From contig CAVOJV010000054.1 of the NCBI GenBank assembly GCA_963696325.1, positions 1 to 64,000 of the forward strand: a DNA stretch of 64,000 nucleotides. Reading direction: 5' to 3'. The translations under genes were made by a program, and so were the position numbers. The DNA comes from CAVOJV01 sp963696325 (GTDB lineage: Bacteria; Pseudomonadota; Gammaproteobacteria; Competibacterales; Competibacteraceae). Shown piece after piece: positions 10,117 to 18,011 of the stretch (its first letter is position 1; every line of letters starts with the position of its first letter). Below the pieces are notes generated by a model. The model was not told the DNA's origin and did not search any database. It worked only from the letters and a program-made list of their open reading frames with translations.

Positions 10117-10832
10117 TGAGCCAAACCATAAAACTCGGCGAACTGTCGATTCGGGTGACCAAGAAGGATGTCAAGAACGTCCATCTCACCGTTCATCCGC
10201 CGGACGGCCGCGTCACGCTGGTCGCCCCTACCGGCACCCGGCTGGAAGTGGCTCGCGCCTACGCCATCTCCAAGCTCGGCTGGATTCGTGACCAGCAGGC
10301 GAAACTGTTAGCCCAAGCACGCGAGACGCCGCGCCAATTTATCGAGCGGGAGAGTCATTACCTTTGGGGTCGGCGCTATCTGCTGTCCGTCGTCGAGAAG
10401 GATGCAAAGCCCGTAGTGAAGCTTGATCATCGTCGAATCACACTCACCGTGCGCCCTGGCAGCACGCTGGTGAAGCGGGAAGAGGTCATCGAGGAATGGC
10501 ACCGCGAACTGCTGCATCAGGCTGTGCCTGCCCTGATCGAGAAATGGGGGGCAAAGCTTGGCGTGAAGGTCTCCGGCTATTTCCTCCAGCGTATGAAAAC
10601 CAAATGGGGCGGCTGCAACCACCGGGCGGGGAACCTTCGCCTGAATACCGAGCTGGTCAAGAAGCCCAAGGACTTACTGGAGTATGTGGTCGTGCATGAA
10701 ATGCTGCATCTGGTCGAGCCGACACATAGCGAGCGCTTCGTGGAACTGCTGGAGCAGCACTATCCGACGTGGCGGGAAGCGCGAGCAGAACTGAACGAGT
10801 TGCCTCTCGGCGCTGAGGTCTGGAAGGAATGA
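10116..10832 (+). CDS. YgjP-like M48-related zinc metallopeptidase (DUF45)
   Basis: A 238-residue protein with the zinc-binding motif HEMLH in YVVVHEMLHLVEPTHSERF, preceded by the family signature RMKTKWGGCNHRAGNLRLN. This is the DUF45/YgjP group of small predicted metalloproteases. The start overlaps the hsdR stop by one base (TGATG), which indicates coupling. Members of this family often follow hsdR in type I operons; their contribution is not established. Unlike the upstream genes it has no frameshift. Confidence 0.85.
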   Translation: MSQTIKLGELSIRVTKKDVKNVHLTVHPPDGRVTLVAPTGTRLEVARAYAISKLGWIRDQQAKLLAQARETPRQFIERESHYLWGRRYLLSVVEKDAKPVVKLDHRRITLTVRPGSTLVKREEVIEEWHRELLHQAVPALIEKWGAKLGVKVSGYFLQRMKTKWGGCNHRAGNLRLNTELVKKPKDLLEYVVVHEMLHLVEPTHSERFVELLEQHYPTWREARAELNELPLGAEVWKE

Positions 10833-10931
10833 TCGCTTGGTCAGGTTGTACTGCATAACCATTACCGATCACCGAACGCGGGGCACTAATCACTTCGGCC
10901 CACCCGTCAAATACCGGGATGCAGCGCGATC

Positions 10932-11300
10932 TCAGGTTCCGTGACCTCGCAGCGGAATCACTTCCGCCCCGGCCTTGAGCGTGTCCAGGTAGTCCGCCCA
11001 TTCCTGCATCATCTTCCGGCGTTCCGGCAGGTGCGCAGCGCGATTGCAGGCGCGCCCGTTCGGATCGCGCACGGCATTGGGCAAGCTAGTGTTCGATGTA
11101 ATCGGGACGAACGCCCAGCACTTCAACGAGGATGGTCCGCGCCATCGCCCTGAAGCCGTGCCCGCTCATTTCATCCTTGGCAAAGCCCATGCGCCGCAAT
11201 GCTGCCAGAATGGCGTTATCGCTCATCGGCCGCCCGTTGCTCCGTGCTCCCGGAAAGTCAAAGCGCCCGCCACCCGTGAGGGGTTGCAGCGGGCGGTAGT
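10932..11300 (-). pseudogene. P4-type tyrosine integrase, C-terminal remnant
   Basis: Reading leftwards from 11300, the frame gives RPMSDNAILAALRRMGF, the integrase active-site region GHGFRAMARTILVEVL and RPDYIEH. A TAG then stands where relatives have the Gln of IEHQLAH. After a one-base shift it continues as AVRDPNGRACNRAAHLPERR and ends KAGAEVIPL. This is the conserved C-terminus of P4/Slp-type prophage integrases. The N-terminal two thirds are gone, removed at or before the IS3 element. It shows that the region was once a mobile island. Confidence 0.8.
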
Positions 11301-11322
11301 TGTCAAGATAGTTGTCGCCTTT

Positions 11323-12390
11323 TCATTTACGCTGTGAGCCCGCTGGCGAAGGTTCGGTCACCTCAGCGCTGGGGTTGAGCCAGACTTCGGTGATGGGTTG
11401 CCAGTTGCGGAGAGCGCCTGACCAGCGTTCCGGATGGCGGGCTTGGGCCTGTTCATAGAGCGCCTGGCGTTGGGCCAGAATAGCCTGATCCAGCCCGTCG
11501 TGGCGCTGCTGGGGGGTGACAAAGCGAATCCCACTGTGGCGGTGCACGGTGTTATAGTCGTCCACGAACCCTAGCATCCAGGCGCGCGCCTCTTCCAGGC
11601 TGGCAAAGCCTTGGGCTGGATAGGCGGGGCAGTACTTGCAGGTCCGGAATAGGGCCTCCGAATAGGGGTTATCATTACTGGTCCGTGGTCGGCTATACGA
11701 GGTCGCGATCCCCAACCGGTAAAGCGTCGCCAACAGGGTTTCCCCCTTCATCGGGCTACCGTTATCGGCGTGTAATACCAAGAGGTGATCGACACAACGC
11801 TCGGCGAGCACGGCCCGGCGTACGACCTCGGCGGCGTGGGCCGCAGATTCACAGTCGTACACCTCCCAGCCGACGATTTTGCGGCTGTAGAGATCCACGA
11901 TCAGGTAGAGGTAGAAGAACAGCCCCTTGACCGGTCCCGGCAGCCAGCTGATATCCCACGTCCAGACTTGGTTAGGGGCACGCGCCACCCAGCGGGGTGG
12001 CTCGCTTGGCGGGCGTGGGGCGCGGGCACGCCCCCGGTGATGCTGTTCATCCGCCTGCCGGAGAAGACGATAGCAACTCGATTCCGAGGCGACATAGGTC
12101 CCTTCATCGGCCAACCGGGGGACGATTTGCCCCGGCGGTAGGCTGGCATACCTGGGCGCATGGCAGATGGCTAACACCGCCGCCTGTTCGGCGGCACTGA
12201 GCTTATTCGCCGGCGCGGGGCGAACCGCCCCGGGGCGGCCGTCGACTTTCAGCACCGCCTCTCGGGTCCACCGCTCGTAGGTGCGCAGGTCAAGCCCCAG
12301 CTCAGCGCAGGCCGGTGCTAACCGCGCCCCAGCCCGCTGCGCCTCGGTAATCAACGCTACCGCTTGCTGGCGATCGGCGGGGCGGATCAT
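11323..12390 (-). CDS. IS3-family transposase OrfB (DDE integrase core)
   Basis: A 355-residue protein with an rve-type catalytic core. The three acidic residues are visible: D in VWTWDISWLPG, D in LVLHADNGSPM, and E in NDNPYSEALFRT. The N-terminal half carries the HTH-like CYRLLRQADE region. The start ATG (12390) overlaps the stop of orfA as ATGA, so expression may depend on re-initiation and not only on the programmed frameshift more common in this family. Confidence 0.92.
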   Translation of the reverse strand: MIRPADRQQAVALITEAQRAGARLAPACAELGLDLRTYERWTREAVLKVDGRPGAVRPAPANKLSAAEQAAVLAICHAPRYASLPPGQIVPRLADEGTYVASESSCYRLLRQADEQHHRGRARAPRPPSEPPRWVARAPNQVWTWDISWLPGPVKGLFFYLYLIVDLYSRKIVGWEVYDCESAAHAAEVVRRAVLAERCVDHLLVLHADNGSPMKGETLLATLYRLGIATSYSRPRTSNDNPYSEALFRTCKYCPAYPAQGFASLEEARAWMLGFVDDYNTVHRHSGIRFVTPQQRHDGLDQAILAQRQALYEQAQARHPERWSGALRNWQPITEVWLNPSAEVTEPSPAGSQRK

Positions 12391-12881
12391 TCGGCCTCGG
12401 CCTCCCCCCAGATCGCCTGGGCTTTTTTTCGTAACACCAGCAACGCGGCCGTTTCGGCCAACGCCCTTTCCTTGCGCCGTAACTCTTGTTCCAACTCGCG
12501 AATCCGGCGTCGCGCCGTCAACCCCGGGCCGTCGGTCCGGGGCCGCGTCCTGGCGTTGGCCTGTTCACAAGCCCGACGCCATGTCTGCAGGTGCTCGGGA
12601 TAGAGCCCCCGTTTACGGCAGTACTCGCCCCGCTCCATCTCGTTCAGCGCCGCCGTCTCCACCACCATGGCAAACTTCTCCTCACTGCTCCAGCGCTCCC
12701 CACCGCCAGCCGCCGGCGTCCCGGTGAGCCCTTGCGTTCGCCGCGCCTGCCGGCGCCACCCGTAGAGCGTGTCCTGCGGAATACCGGTCTCCCGCGATAG
12801 CTTCGGTACGTCCGCATTGCTGGGCGGTAACATTCGCTTGATTAGACTGTCTTTCTGTTGCTCAGCATAAATGGTCATCAT
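12387..12881 (-). CDS. IS3-family transposase OrfA (HTH protein)
   Basis: A 164-residue protein with a helix-turn-helix of the Tnp_1 type (VPKLSRETGIPQDTLYGWRR) and a second one around GEYCRKRGLYPEHLQTWRR, followed by a leucine-rich coiled coil (RRIRELEQELRRKERALAE). It provides end recognition for the element. Start ATG 12881 is preceded by AAGGTGA. Confidence 0.9.
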   Translation of the reverse strand: MMTIYAEQQKDSLIKRMLPPSNADVPKLSRETGIPQDTLYGWRRQARRTQGLTGTPAAGGGERWSSEEKFAMVVETAALNEMERGEYCRKRGLYPEHLQTWRRACEQANARTRPRTDGPGLTARRRIRELEQELRRKERALAETAALLVLRKKAQAIWGEAEAE

Positions 12882-12941
12882 CGCTCACCTTTGCCCTCTC
12901 ATACTCTACGTGAATTGTGTGAGGCGACAACTATCCTGACA

Positions 12942-13157
12942 GAGAGGGCGGGCGACAAGCATCGCGACCGCATTGCCGGATCGACGACCGGCTTGGCGAG
13001 CGGCAGCCGTGTCGCTTTGCTGGGCGGCCACCGCCAGCAAGGCTTTCGCGCGCGCTACGTGGCTGGCGGGCACGGCGTGCGCGCGACTGATCTGCTCCAA
13101 CTGGGCTCGCTCTTCGGGGGTGAGTTCGCGCAAGCTGCCTTTCTGACGACGAGACAT
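12942..13157 (-). pseudogene. IS630-like transposase N-terminal fragment
   Basis: From ATG 13157 the frame reads MSRRQKGSLRELTPEER and then RAHAVPASHVARAKALLAVA. This is the start of IS630-type transposases with their N-terminal HTH. The frame is cut after about 70 codons by the end of the IS3 element. No C-terminal DDE region is found nearby. Confidence 0.6.
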
Positions 13158-13226
13158 GGCTGTTTCCTCCACCACCAGAGTACCAAATCCAGCTATGAAA
13201 TGGTGATGGGAAAACCAAACGCCACA

Positions 13227-13502
13227 CTAGGGGGTGCGGAATGTAAGGTACACCTTCACCTCGCGCTTCACCGTCACCTTCGGAATCCCAAAGGCACGCG
13301 CGATCTCCGCCTGCTTGGCATTGCCGTTGCCGCAGAATTGCGCCATGATCATGCGGAATGAGGCCAGATCCGTCTGCTCATGCAAAAACACCGGCAGCGT
13401 GTGATGGAAGTACCTGGCACGACCTTCTTCCACCCCAAAGGCCAACCGTGGAGTGATCTCGGTCACTCCGGCGGGAAAGAACGGTAATTGCAGTTGCAGC
13501 AT
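13227..13502 (-). pseudogene. Fragment of an HTH transposase-like protein
   Basis: From ATG 13502 the frame reads MLQLQLPFFPAGVTEITPRL, then FLHEQTDLASFRMIMAQFC and an HTH-like AKQAEIARAFGIPKVTVKR. I recognise this as the N-terminus of a group of transposon-associated helix-turn-helix proteins that start with L-P-x-F-P-A-G-V. It ends abruptly within about 90 residues, so it is a remnant. Confidence 0.45.
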
Positions 13503-13727
13503 AACAGCGAACCCCACGGTAAAACCGGACTGAACGGTCGAACAGCCCGAACACTGGGATATTCGCAAAATCCGCACGCCGCACCAAGCTCTCCCCGCAC
13601 AGGTCCCGGTCAACCTTGGACGAATCAAACAGTTCGCGAAATTTCCCCAGCCGTCAGCTCAGTCGGGAGATCAGGAGTTCTGATGTTCACCTTCAAGGCG
13701 TGTCTCGACTGGATCAGGAGTTTCAAC

Positions 13728-13967
13728 ATGAATCTGACCGCAACCATTCAAGCCCATTTCCTGATGTCGCCGCCCCATTTGCAGCGCGAGGCGCTGCATT
13801 GCATCGGCTATCTGGAACAGCGTTACAGGCTGGAGTCCACAACGACGACACGGATGACGACGGGGCAATTCATCACGCGCTTTGCCGGGTGTTTGAGTGC
13901 TGACTTCCTCGATGACATCGATACGTCCGATCTGGCCAGTGATGTGGCGATGGCGTGGCTCGAATGA
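13728..13967 (+). CDS. Small antitoxin-like protein (VapB position)
   Basis: A 79-residue protein, MNLTATIQAHFLMSPPHLQ..., with start ATG 13728 behind AGGAG at 8 bases. Its stop overlaps the ATG of a PIN-type toxin start (ATGA at 13964), the arrangement of VapBC pairs. I do not recognise the fold; antitoxin function is inferred from the neighbour. The gene is intact while the toxin is truncated, which is the tolerated direction of decay. Confidence 0.5.
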   Translation: MNLTATIQAHFLMSPPHLQREALHCIGYLEQRYRLESTTTTRMTTGQFITRFAGCLSADFLDDIDTSDLASDVAMAWLE

Positions 13968-14029
13968 GCGGTTTTCTGCTCGATACCAACGTCTGGAGCT
14001 TACCTGAAAATCCATCCGGCGGTGGTTGA
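13964..14029 (+). pseudogene. PIN-domain (VapC-like) toxin, 5' remnant of 21 codons
   Basis: MSGFLLDTNVWS is a textbook PIN-domain start; the D of LLDTN is the first catalytic acid. After 12 codons the sequence changes to unrelated codons and stops at TGA 14027. No other PIN motifs follow before arfB, so the rest of the toxin gene has been deleted. Confidence 0.6.
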
Positions 14030-14102
14030 TGGGGTGCACGGTGCGAGTCTGGATGCGCTGTTCCCTTGTGCGCCGGTCCGACAAGAGGAGTTTCCCGCAG
14101 CT

Positions 14103-14534
14103 ATGATCATCGTCACGCCCGACATCCTGATCAACGAAGACGAGTTCCGGTTTCAGTTCAAACTGGCTTCCGGCCCCGGCGGCCAGAACGTGAACAAGGT
14201 AGCGACGGCGGCGGAGCTGCACTTCGATGCCGCGCATTCGCTCGCGCTGCCAGAGGATGTGCGGACACGACTGCTCGCCCTGGCCGGTCGTCGTTTGAGT
14301 AGGGAAGGGGAGTTGCTGATTACCGCCCGGCGCTTCCGCAGCCAGGAACGCAACCGTCAGGATGCCATCGAGCGCCTGGTAGACCTCATCCGGAAAGCGG
14401 CGGAAATACCGAAGCCAAGGCTCAAAATCAAGCCTTCGCGTGCGGCTAAAAAACGGCGTGTCGCTGAGAAGCGGCGTGTCGGGGAAAAAAAGCAGACCCG
14501 CCGGATTGCGGGATCGTCCGGGGAATACGATTGA
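14103..14534 (+). CDS. arfB: ArfB (YaeJ), alternative ribosome-rescue hydrolase
   Basis: A 143-residue protein with the GGQ motif in FKLASGPGGQNVNKVATAAEL, which hydrolyses peptidyl-tRNA on stalled ribosomes. It has the basic C-terminal tail (RAAKKRRVAEKRR...) that in ArfB enters the empty mRNA channel. Length matches the family. The ATG at 14103 lies directly before the conserved core; an upstream in-frame ATG would add unrelated residues. Its stop overlaps the TTG start of the next gene (TTGA). Confidence 0.93.
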   Translation: MIIVTPDILINEDEFRFQFKLASGPGGQNVNKVATAAELHFDAAHSLALPEDVRTRLLALAGRRLSREGELLITARRFRSQERNRQDAIERLVDLIRKAAEIPKPRLKIKPSRAAKKRRVAEKRRVGEKKQTRRIAGSSGEYD

Positions 14535-14947
14535 ATCCCAACAGTTTATGTCCCTGCGGCTCGGCCCAGCCTTATAGCGCCTGCTGCGGCCCGTTTCTCG
14601 ACTACGCCCAACGACCGGCTACCGCCGAAGCCCTCATGCGCTCGCGTTATTCGGCGTATGTCAGCGCGCGAGGGGACTACCTGTTGCGCACTTGGCATGA
14701 TTCCACCCGCCCCGATCACCTCGATCTCGGCGACGCCGAAGGCGTTGCCTGGCTGGACTTGAGGATCATCCGCACGGAAGCCGGCGGCCCCGGCGACCAG
14801 CAGGGCGTGTTCGAGTTTGTGGCGCGCTACAAGGTCGGCGGCAAAGCGCACCGGCTCGTCGAAATCAGCCGGTTCGTCCGGGAGGATGGCCAGTGGTTCT
14901 ACCTGAACGGTACGCTGCCACCAGTTACCAAGCTGGTTCAACGCTAA
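14531..14947 (+). CDS. YchJ-like SEC-C zinc-motif protein (UPF0225)
   Basis: A 138-residue protein. The N-terminal CPCGSAQPYSACC is the SEC-C type zinc-binding cluster, followed by the YchJ signature ALMRSRYSAYV and GDYLLRTWH. The TTG start overlaps the arfB stop, so the two are co-translated. The biochemical role of the family is unknown. The C-terminal half has the NTF2-like pattern ending WFYLNGTLPP. Confidence 0.9.
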   Translation: MNPNSLCPCGSAQPYSACCGPFLDYAQRPATAEALMRSRYSAYVSARGDYLLRTWHDSTRPDHLDLGDAEGVAWLDLRIIRTEAGGPGDQQGVFEFVARYKVGGKAHRLVEISRFVREDGQWFYLNGTLPPVTKLVQR

Positions 14948-14976
14948 TGCGCCAAGCTGCTAAGCCGCCGCCGTGA

Positions 14977-15582
14977 TTATGGGGAGGCGGTAGGACTTTC
15001 CGATCCACTGAATCGGAGGGTGGTGACGAATTCATCCACGGCCCGTTCGAATTCCCCGGTGTTGTTCTGAATGATCCGCAACAGACACCCGCTCCGGGCG
15101 GAGAATGCCGCGGCATAAGCGCGATTAATCACCTTATGTTCCAGAATATCCTCGTTGGATTCGATGGTGCGCAAGGGGCGGGATTTGTCCAGTTTCCGAC
15201 GCCCATGAATTTCGGCCTCATGGGCATCCACTAAAATGATGGCGCTGGGGGACAACTGCTCCAGCATTCGTGACGTGAAGCCGGGCAGATAGCTGCCGGA
15301 TCCCGTTTTGATCGTGCAGTGTGTATCCAGCAAAATGTTCTCGGGGCGTTCCGCGATCTGCTGAGTGGTGCGCAATTGCATCTCCTCCTGAACCGCCGGA
15401 CCCAGATTACGCATTTCATCCCGATCACTGACTAAACCTGCCGTTTTGCAGAGATTGAACATCTCTGTACCGAAGGAAACGATGGTGTATTTCAGTTCGC
15501 TTTCACTGCGTTTCCATGCTTCCATGAGCACGGTTGACTTACCAGCGCCAGGTACACCTGCAACAATGATGATTTTGCCCAT
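14977..15582 (-). CDS. adkA: Archaeal-type adenylate kinase
   Basis: A 201-residue protein with P-loop GVPGAGKST at residues 8-16, followed by YTIVSFGTEMF, LRTTQQIAE and LLDTHCTIKT. These match the AdkA family of methanogenic and other archaea and not the bacterial Adk with its G-x-P-G-A-G-K-G-T-Q loop and lid. It should interconvert AMP, ADP and ATP; a more specialised NMP is possible. A bacterium normally has its own adk elsewhere. The gene lies next to phosphoribulokinase on the same strand with about 285 bp between them. Transfer from archaea is inference. Confidence 0.85.
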   Translation of the reverse strand: MGKIIIVAGVPGAGKSTVLMEAWKRSESELKYTIVSFGTEMFNLCKTAGLVSDRDEMRNLGPAVQEEMQLRTTQQIAERPENILLDTHCTIKTGSGSYLPGFTSRMLEQLSPSAIILVDAHEAEIHGRRKLDKSRPLRTIESNEDILEHKVINRAYAAAFSARSGCLLRIIQNNTGEFERAVDEFVTTLRFSGSESPTASP

Positions 15583-15719
15583 AATTAAAACCGTCCAGTA
15601 GTCGTTGTTCCAGGCTTAAAGAATCAGCCAAATCATCTCGGAACTCAATAAAAAAGTCGGTCGGCCATGATGGCTGAATTCGCCAACCCACCTATATCCG
15701 TCGGACGCTGCCCGCTCTG

Positions 15720-15860
15720 TTAACGCACTACCTGAAGATGGTGCTCCTGCCACGCCGCAAAATCGGCTTTCGTACGCTTTCCTTCCGCCAGTCGCAGCAT
15801 GGTCAGAATGCAGTCCGCACCGTCTACGTTGCCGATAGCGGTCAGTTTCAGCGCGAGCAA
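15720..15860 (-). CDS. Possible 46-residue protein between adkA and prkB
   Basis: Six bases after the phosphoribulokinase stop, a TTG opens a 46-codon frame ending in LTMLRLAEGKRTKADFAAWQ plus EHHLQVVR. The composition looks like a real soluble protein C-terminus, but there is no convincing ribosome site and I do not recognise it. It may be a degraded gene. The rest of the gap (15583-15719) shows nothing clear. Confidence 0.25.
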   Translation of the reverse strand: MLALKLTAIGNVDGADCILTMLRLAEGKRTKADFAAWQEHHLQVVR

Positions 15861-15866
15861 TGCACA

Positions 15867-16754
15867 CTATCGCAGGGGTTTTAGGGAACGCTGCTTCTGC
15901 ACCAAGTCTTCCATAAGCGGTTGCAGGATGATCTCCATGGCCAAGCCCATTTTACCACCGGGAACCACGATGGTATTGCGGCGTGACATGAACGAGTCGT
16001 GGATCATTTTGATCAAATAAGGGAAATCCACATTGGTTTTCATGGGGCTGCGGAAGCGGATCACGACAAAGCTTTCGTCGAGGGTGGGTATGTCACGCGC
16101 GATAAAGGGATTCGACGTATCGACGGTGGGCACCCGTTGAAAGTTGATATCGGTGCGGGAGAACTGTGGAGTGATGTAGTGGGTGTAGTCATACATGCGC
16201 CGCAAAATGGTATTGGTTACCGCTTCGGCGCTGTAGCCCCGCTGGGCGGTGTCCCGATGGATCTTTTGAATCCACTCCAGGTTTACGATCGGCACCACGC
16301 CAATCAGCAGGTCCACGTACTGGGCTACATTGACGGTCCCCGTGACCACCCCGCCATGCAAGCCCTCATAGAACAGCAGGTCGGTGCCCTCGGGAATAGG
16401 CTCCCAGGGCAGGAATGTCCCCGGCTCCTTGGCATAGCAAGCCGCTTGCGCATCGTCATGGAGATACGCTCGCCGCATCCCGGTGCCGGATTCGCTATAT
16501 TCCCGAAACAGGTCCTCCAGTTTCTCGAACAAATTGCCTTCGGGACCGAAATGGCTGAGGTTTCTGCCTTCTTCATGGGCTTTTTGCAGCTCCTGCCGCA
16601 TCTCGTGGCGATCATAGCGGTGAAAGCTATCCCCCTCGACAATCGCAGCGTTATAGCCTTCCCGGCGGAAGATATGTTCCATGGTCATCTTGACAGTGGA
16701 GGTGCCGGCTCCAGACGAGCCAGTGATTGCAATGATGGGATGGTGTTTCGACAT
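15867..16754 (-). CDS. prkB: Phosphoribulokinase (PrkB, class I proteobacterial type)
   Basis: A 295-residue protein catalysing ribulose 5-phosphate + ATP to ribulose 1,5-bisphosphate, the substrate for RuBisCO. It has P-loop ITGSSGAGTSTVK, the substrate region EGDSFHRYDRHEMR, and FYEGLHGG. The length fits the octameric bacterial class. ATG 16754 is preceded by GGAG at 6 bases and is preferred over an upstream TTG. No RuBisCO gene is in the window. The long AT-rich upstream region (16755-16981) probably contains its promoter. Confidence 0.93.
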   Translation of the reverse strand: MSKHHPIIAITGSSGAGTSTVKMTMEHIFRREGYNAAIVEGDSFHRYDRHEMRQELQKAHEEGRNLSHFGPEGNLFEKLEDLFREYSESGTGMRRAYLHDDAQAACYAKEPGTFLPWEPIPEGTDLLFYEGLHGGVVTGTVNVAQYVDLLIGVVPIVNLEWIQKIHRDTAQRGYSAEAVTNTILRRMYDYTHYITPQFSRTDINFQRVPTVDTSNPFIARDIPTLDESFVVIRFRSPMKTNVDFPYLIKMIHDSFMSRRNTIVVPGGKMGLAMEIILQPLMEDLVQKQRSLKPLR

Positions 16755-16981
16755 GCACTTCTCCAAAGCTAGGCATTCACGTCAATCCTGTGCCATGGGT
16801 GAAATTTTAATCATTGTATTCATTTGGTTTTCAACCCTGATTGAACAAAGATGGTGGGATGGAATAACACTATCACATCTGACTATATGAATTTAATGTA
16901 TAAACTCAATTAAATAATAAATAACAGTTTAATAAGAGGAATTTATTAAAAGCCGGTAACAATACTGAAGCGGAGATTCCA
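16755..16981. other. AT-rich intergenic region upstream of prkB
   Basis: About 225 bp strikingly richer in A and T than the surroundings, especially 16880-16950. It must carry the leftward prkB promoter and any rightward promoter for the nitrilase side. I see no clear palindromic regulator site (no obvious CbbR-type T-N11-A site that I would defend). Confidence 0.4.
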
Positions 16982-17119
16982 ATGACTAAGCGTGTGAAAA
17001 ACACTATTAAACTCTCCATGGCGCATCGTGGTATTCTGCCGATTCGCCGGGTTTTCCCCGGCGGCGGTCGGATACCGCAAGGATCGGCATCCGCGCGGAT
17101 AACAATGCACATAAGGTAA
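16982..17119 (+). CDS. Possible 45-residue basic leader peptide upstream of the nitrilase gene
   Basis: ATG 16982, with GGAG 8 bases upstream, opens a 45-codon frame (MTKRVKNTIKLSMAHRG...) that stops at TAA 17117, five bases before the nitrilase ATG. Its TAAG region doubles as the next ribosome site. It is basic and not recognised. It may be a genuine small protein, a translated leader, or chance. Confidence 0.3.
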   Translation: MTKRVKNTIKLSMAHRGILPIRRVFPGGGRIPQGSASARITMHIR

Positions 17120-17124
17120 GAGCC

Positions 17125-17943
17125 ATGACAGTAGTCGCCGCACTGCAAATGGCCTCCGGGCCGAATATCAACGCCAATCTTCTGGAAGCCGAACGTCTCA
17201 TCGCCAAGGCCGCCGCAGCCGGCGCCCAACTGGCGGTATTACCGGAGAATTTTGCCCTGATGGGCCTGCATGACGCCGATAAATTGGCGATCAGGGAAAC
17301 CGAGGGCGAAGGTCCCCTGCAAGCCTTTCTGGCCCGCCAAGCGGCTCGCTATAAGCTCTGGCTGGTAGGCGGCACGATCCCCTTGGTAGCCAATGATGAA
17401 GGTAAGGTGCGCGCCAGTTGCCTCTTGTTCAATGACCGGGGCGAGCGAGTGGCGCGCTACGATAAACTGCATCTGTTCGATGTACAAATCGTCGATAGCG
17501 CGGAAAGTTACAACGAATCGGCCTGCATCGAATCGGGCGACCGCCTGGTCGTCGCGGATACCCCATTCGGCCGCTTGGGGCTGGCGGTGTGCTACGACCT
17601 GCGGTTTCCGGAACTGTTTCGCGGCCTGTTGGATCAGGGTATGGAGTTGCTGGTGCTGCCGGCAGCTTTTACGGCCATCACCGGCAAGGCGCATTGGGAA
17701 CCGTTACTGCGCGCCCGGGCCATCGAGAATCTCTGCTATGTGGTGGCCTCCGCCCAGGGCGGTTATCATGCCAATGGTCGCAAGACCCATGGCGACAGCA
17801 TGATCATCGATCCTTGGGGGGTCATTCTGGATCGCTTACCACGGGGTCCGGGAGTCGTGTTGGCGCGCATGGATCGAGGCCGCCTGGAAAGTACTCGGCG
17901 CTTGTTCCCGGCGATTTACCACCGGCAACTGCGCCATCCTTGA
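17125..17943 (+). CDS. Nitrilase-superfamily amidohydrolase (Nit1 / deaminated-glutathione amidase type)
   Basis: A 272-residue protein with the Glu-Lys-Cys triad of the carbon-nitrogen hydrolases: E in LAVLPENFALMG, K in YDKLHLFDV, C in GLAVCYDLRFPELFR. These motif variants are those of the Nit branch (NitFhit-like), which repairs deaminated glutathione or hydrolyses related omega-amides; the exact substrate is inferred. It lies 68 bp upstream of tldD in the same direction, a common arrangement in gammaproteobacteria. Confidence 0.9.
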   Translation: MTVVAALQMASGPNINANLLEAERLIAKAAAAGAQLAVLPENFALMGLHDADKLAIRETEGEGPLQAFLARQAARYKLWLVGGTIPLVANDEGKVRASCLLFNDRGERVARYDKLHLFDVQIVDSAESYNESACIESGDRLVVADTPFGRLGLAVCYDLRFPELFRGLLDQGMELLVLPAAFTAITGKAHWEPLLRARAIENLCYVVASAQGGYHANGRKTHGDSMIIDPWGVILDRLPRGPGVVLARMDRGRLESTRRLFPAIYHRQLRHP

Positions 17944-18011
17944 ACTGAAACCAACGCTCCCCGATCTCTACCCATAGACGGGAAATCAACCCCATTCCAT
18001 AGAGACAGCGA

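Larger units (their letters stand above)
11301..12941 (-). mobile_element. IS3-family insertion sequence, apparently complete
   Basis: A 1641-bp element bounded by 19-bp inverted repeats, TGTCAAGATAGTTGTCGCC at 11301-11319 and its inverse (one mismatch) at 12923-12941. The ends are TG...CA as usual for the family. It carries two overlapping genes, orfA and orfB. The bases next to the ends do not form an obvious 3-4 bp duplication: the left side is remnant integrase and the right side remnant IS630-type transposase. The element may therefore have mediated a deletion after insertion. Confidence 0.88.
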
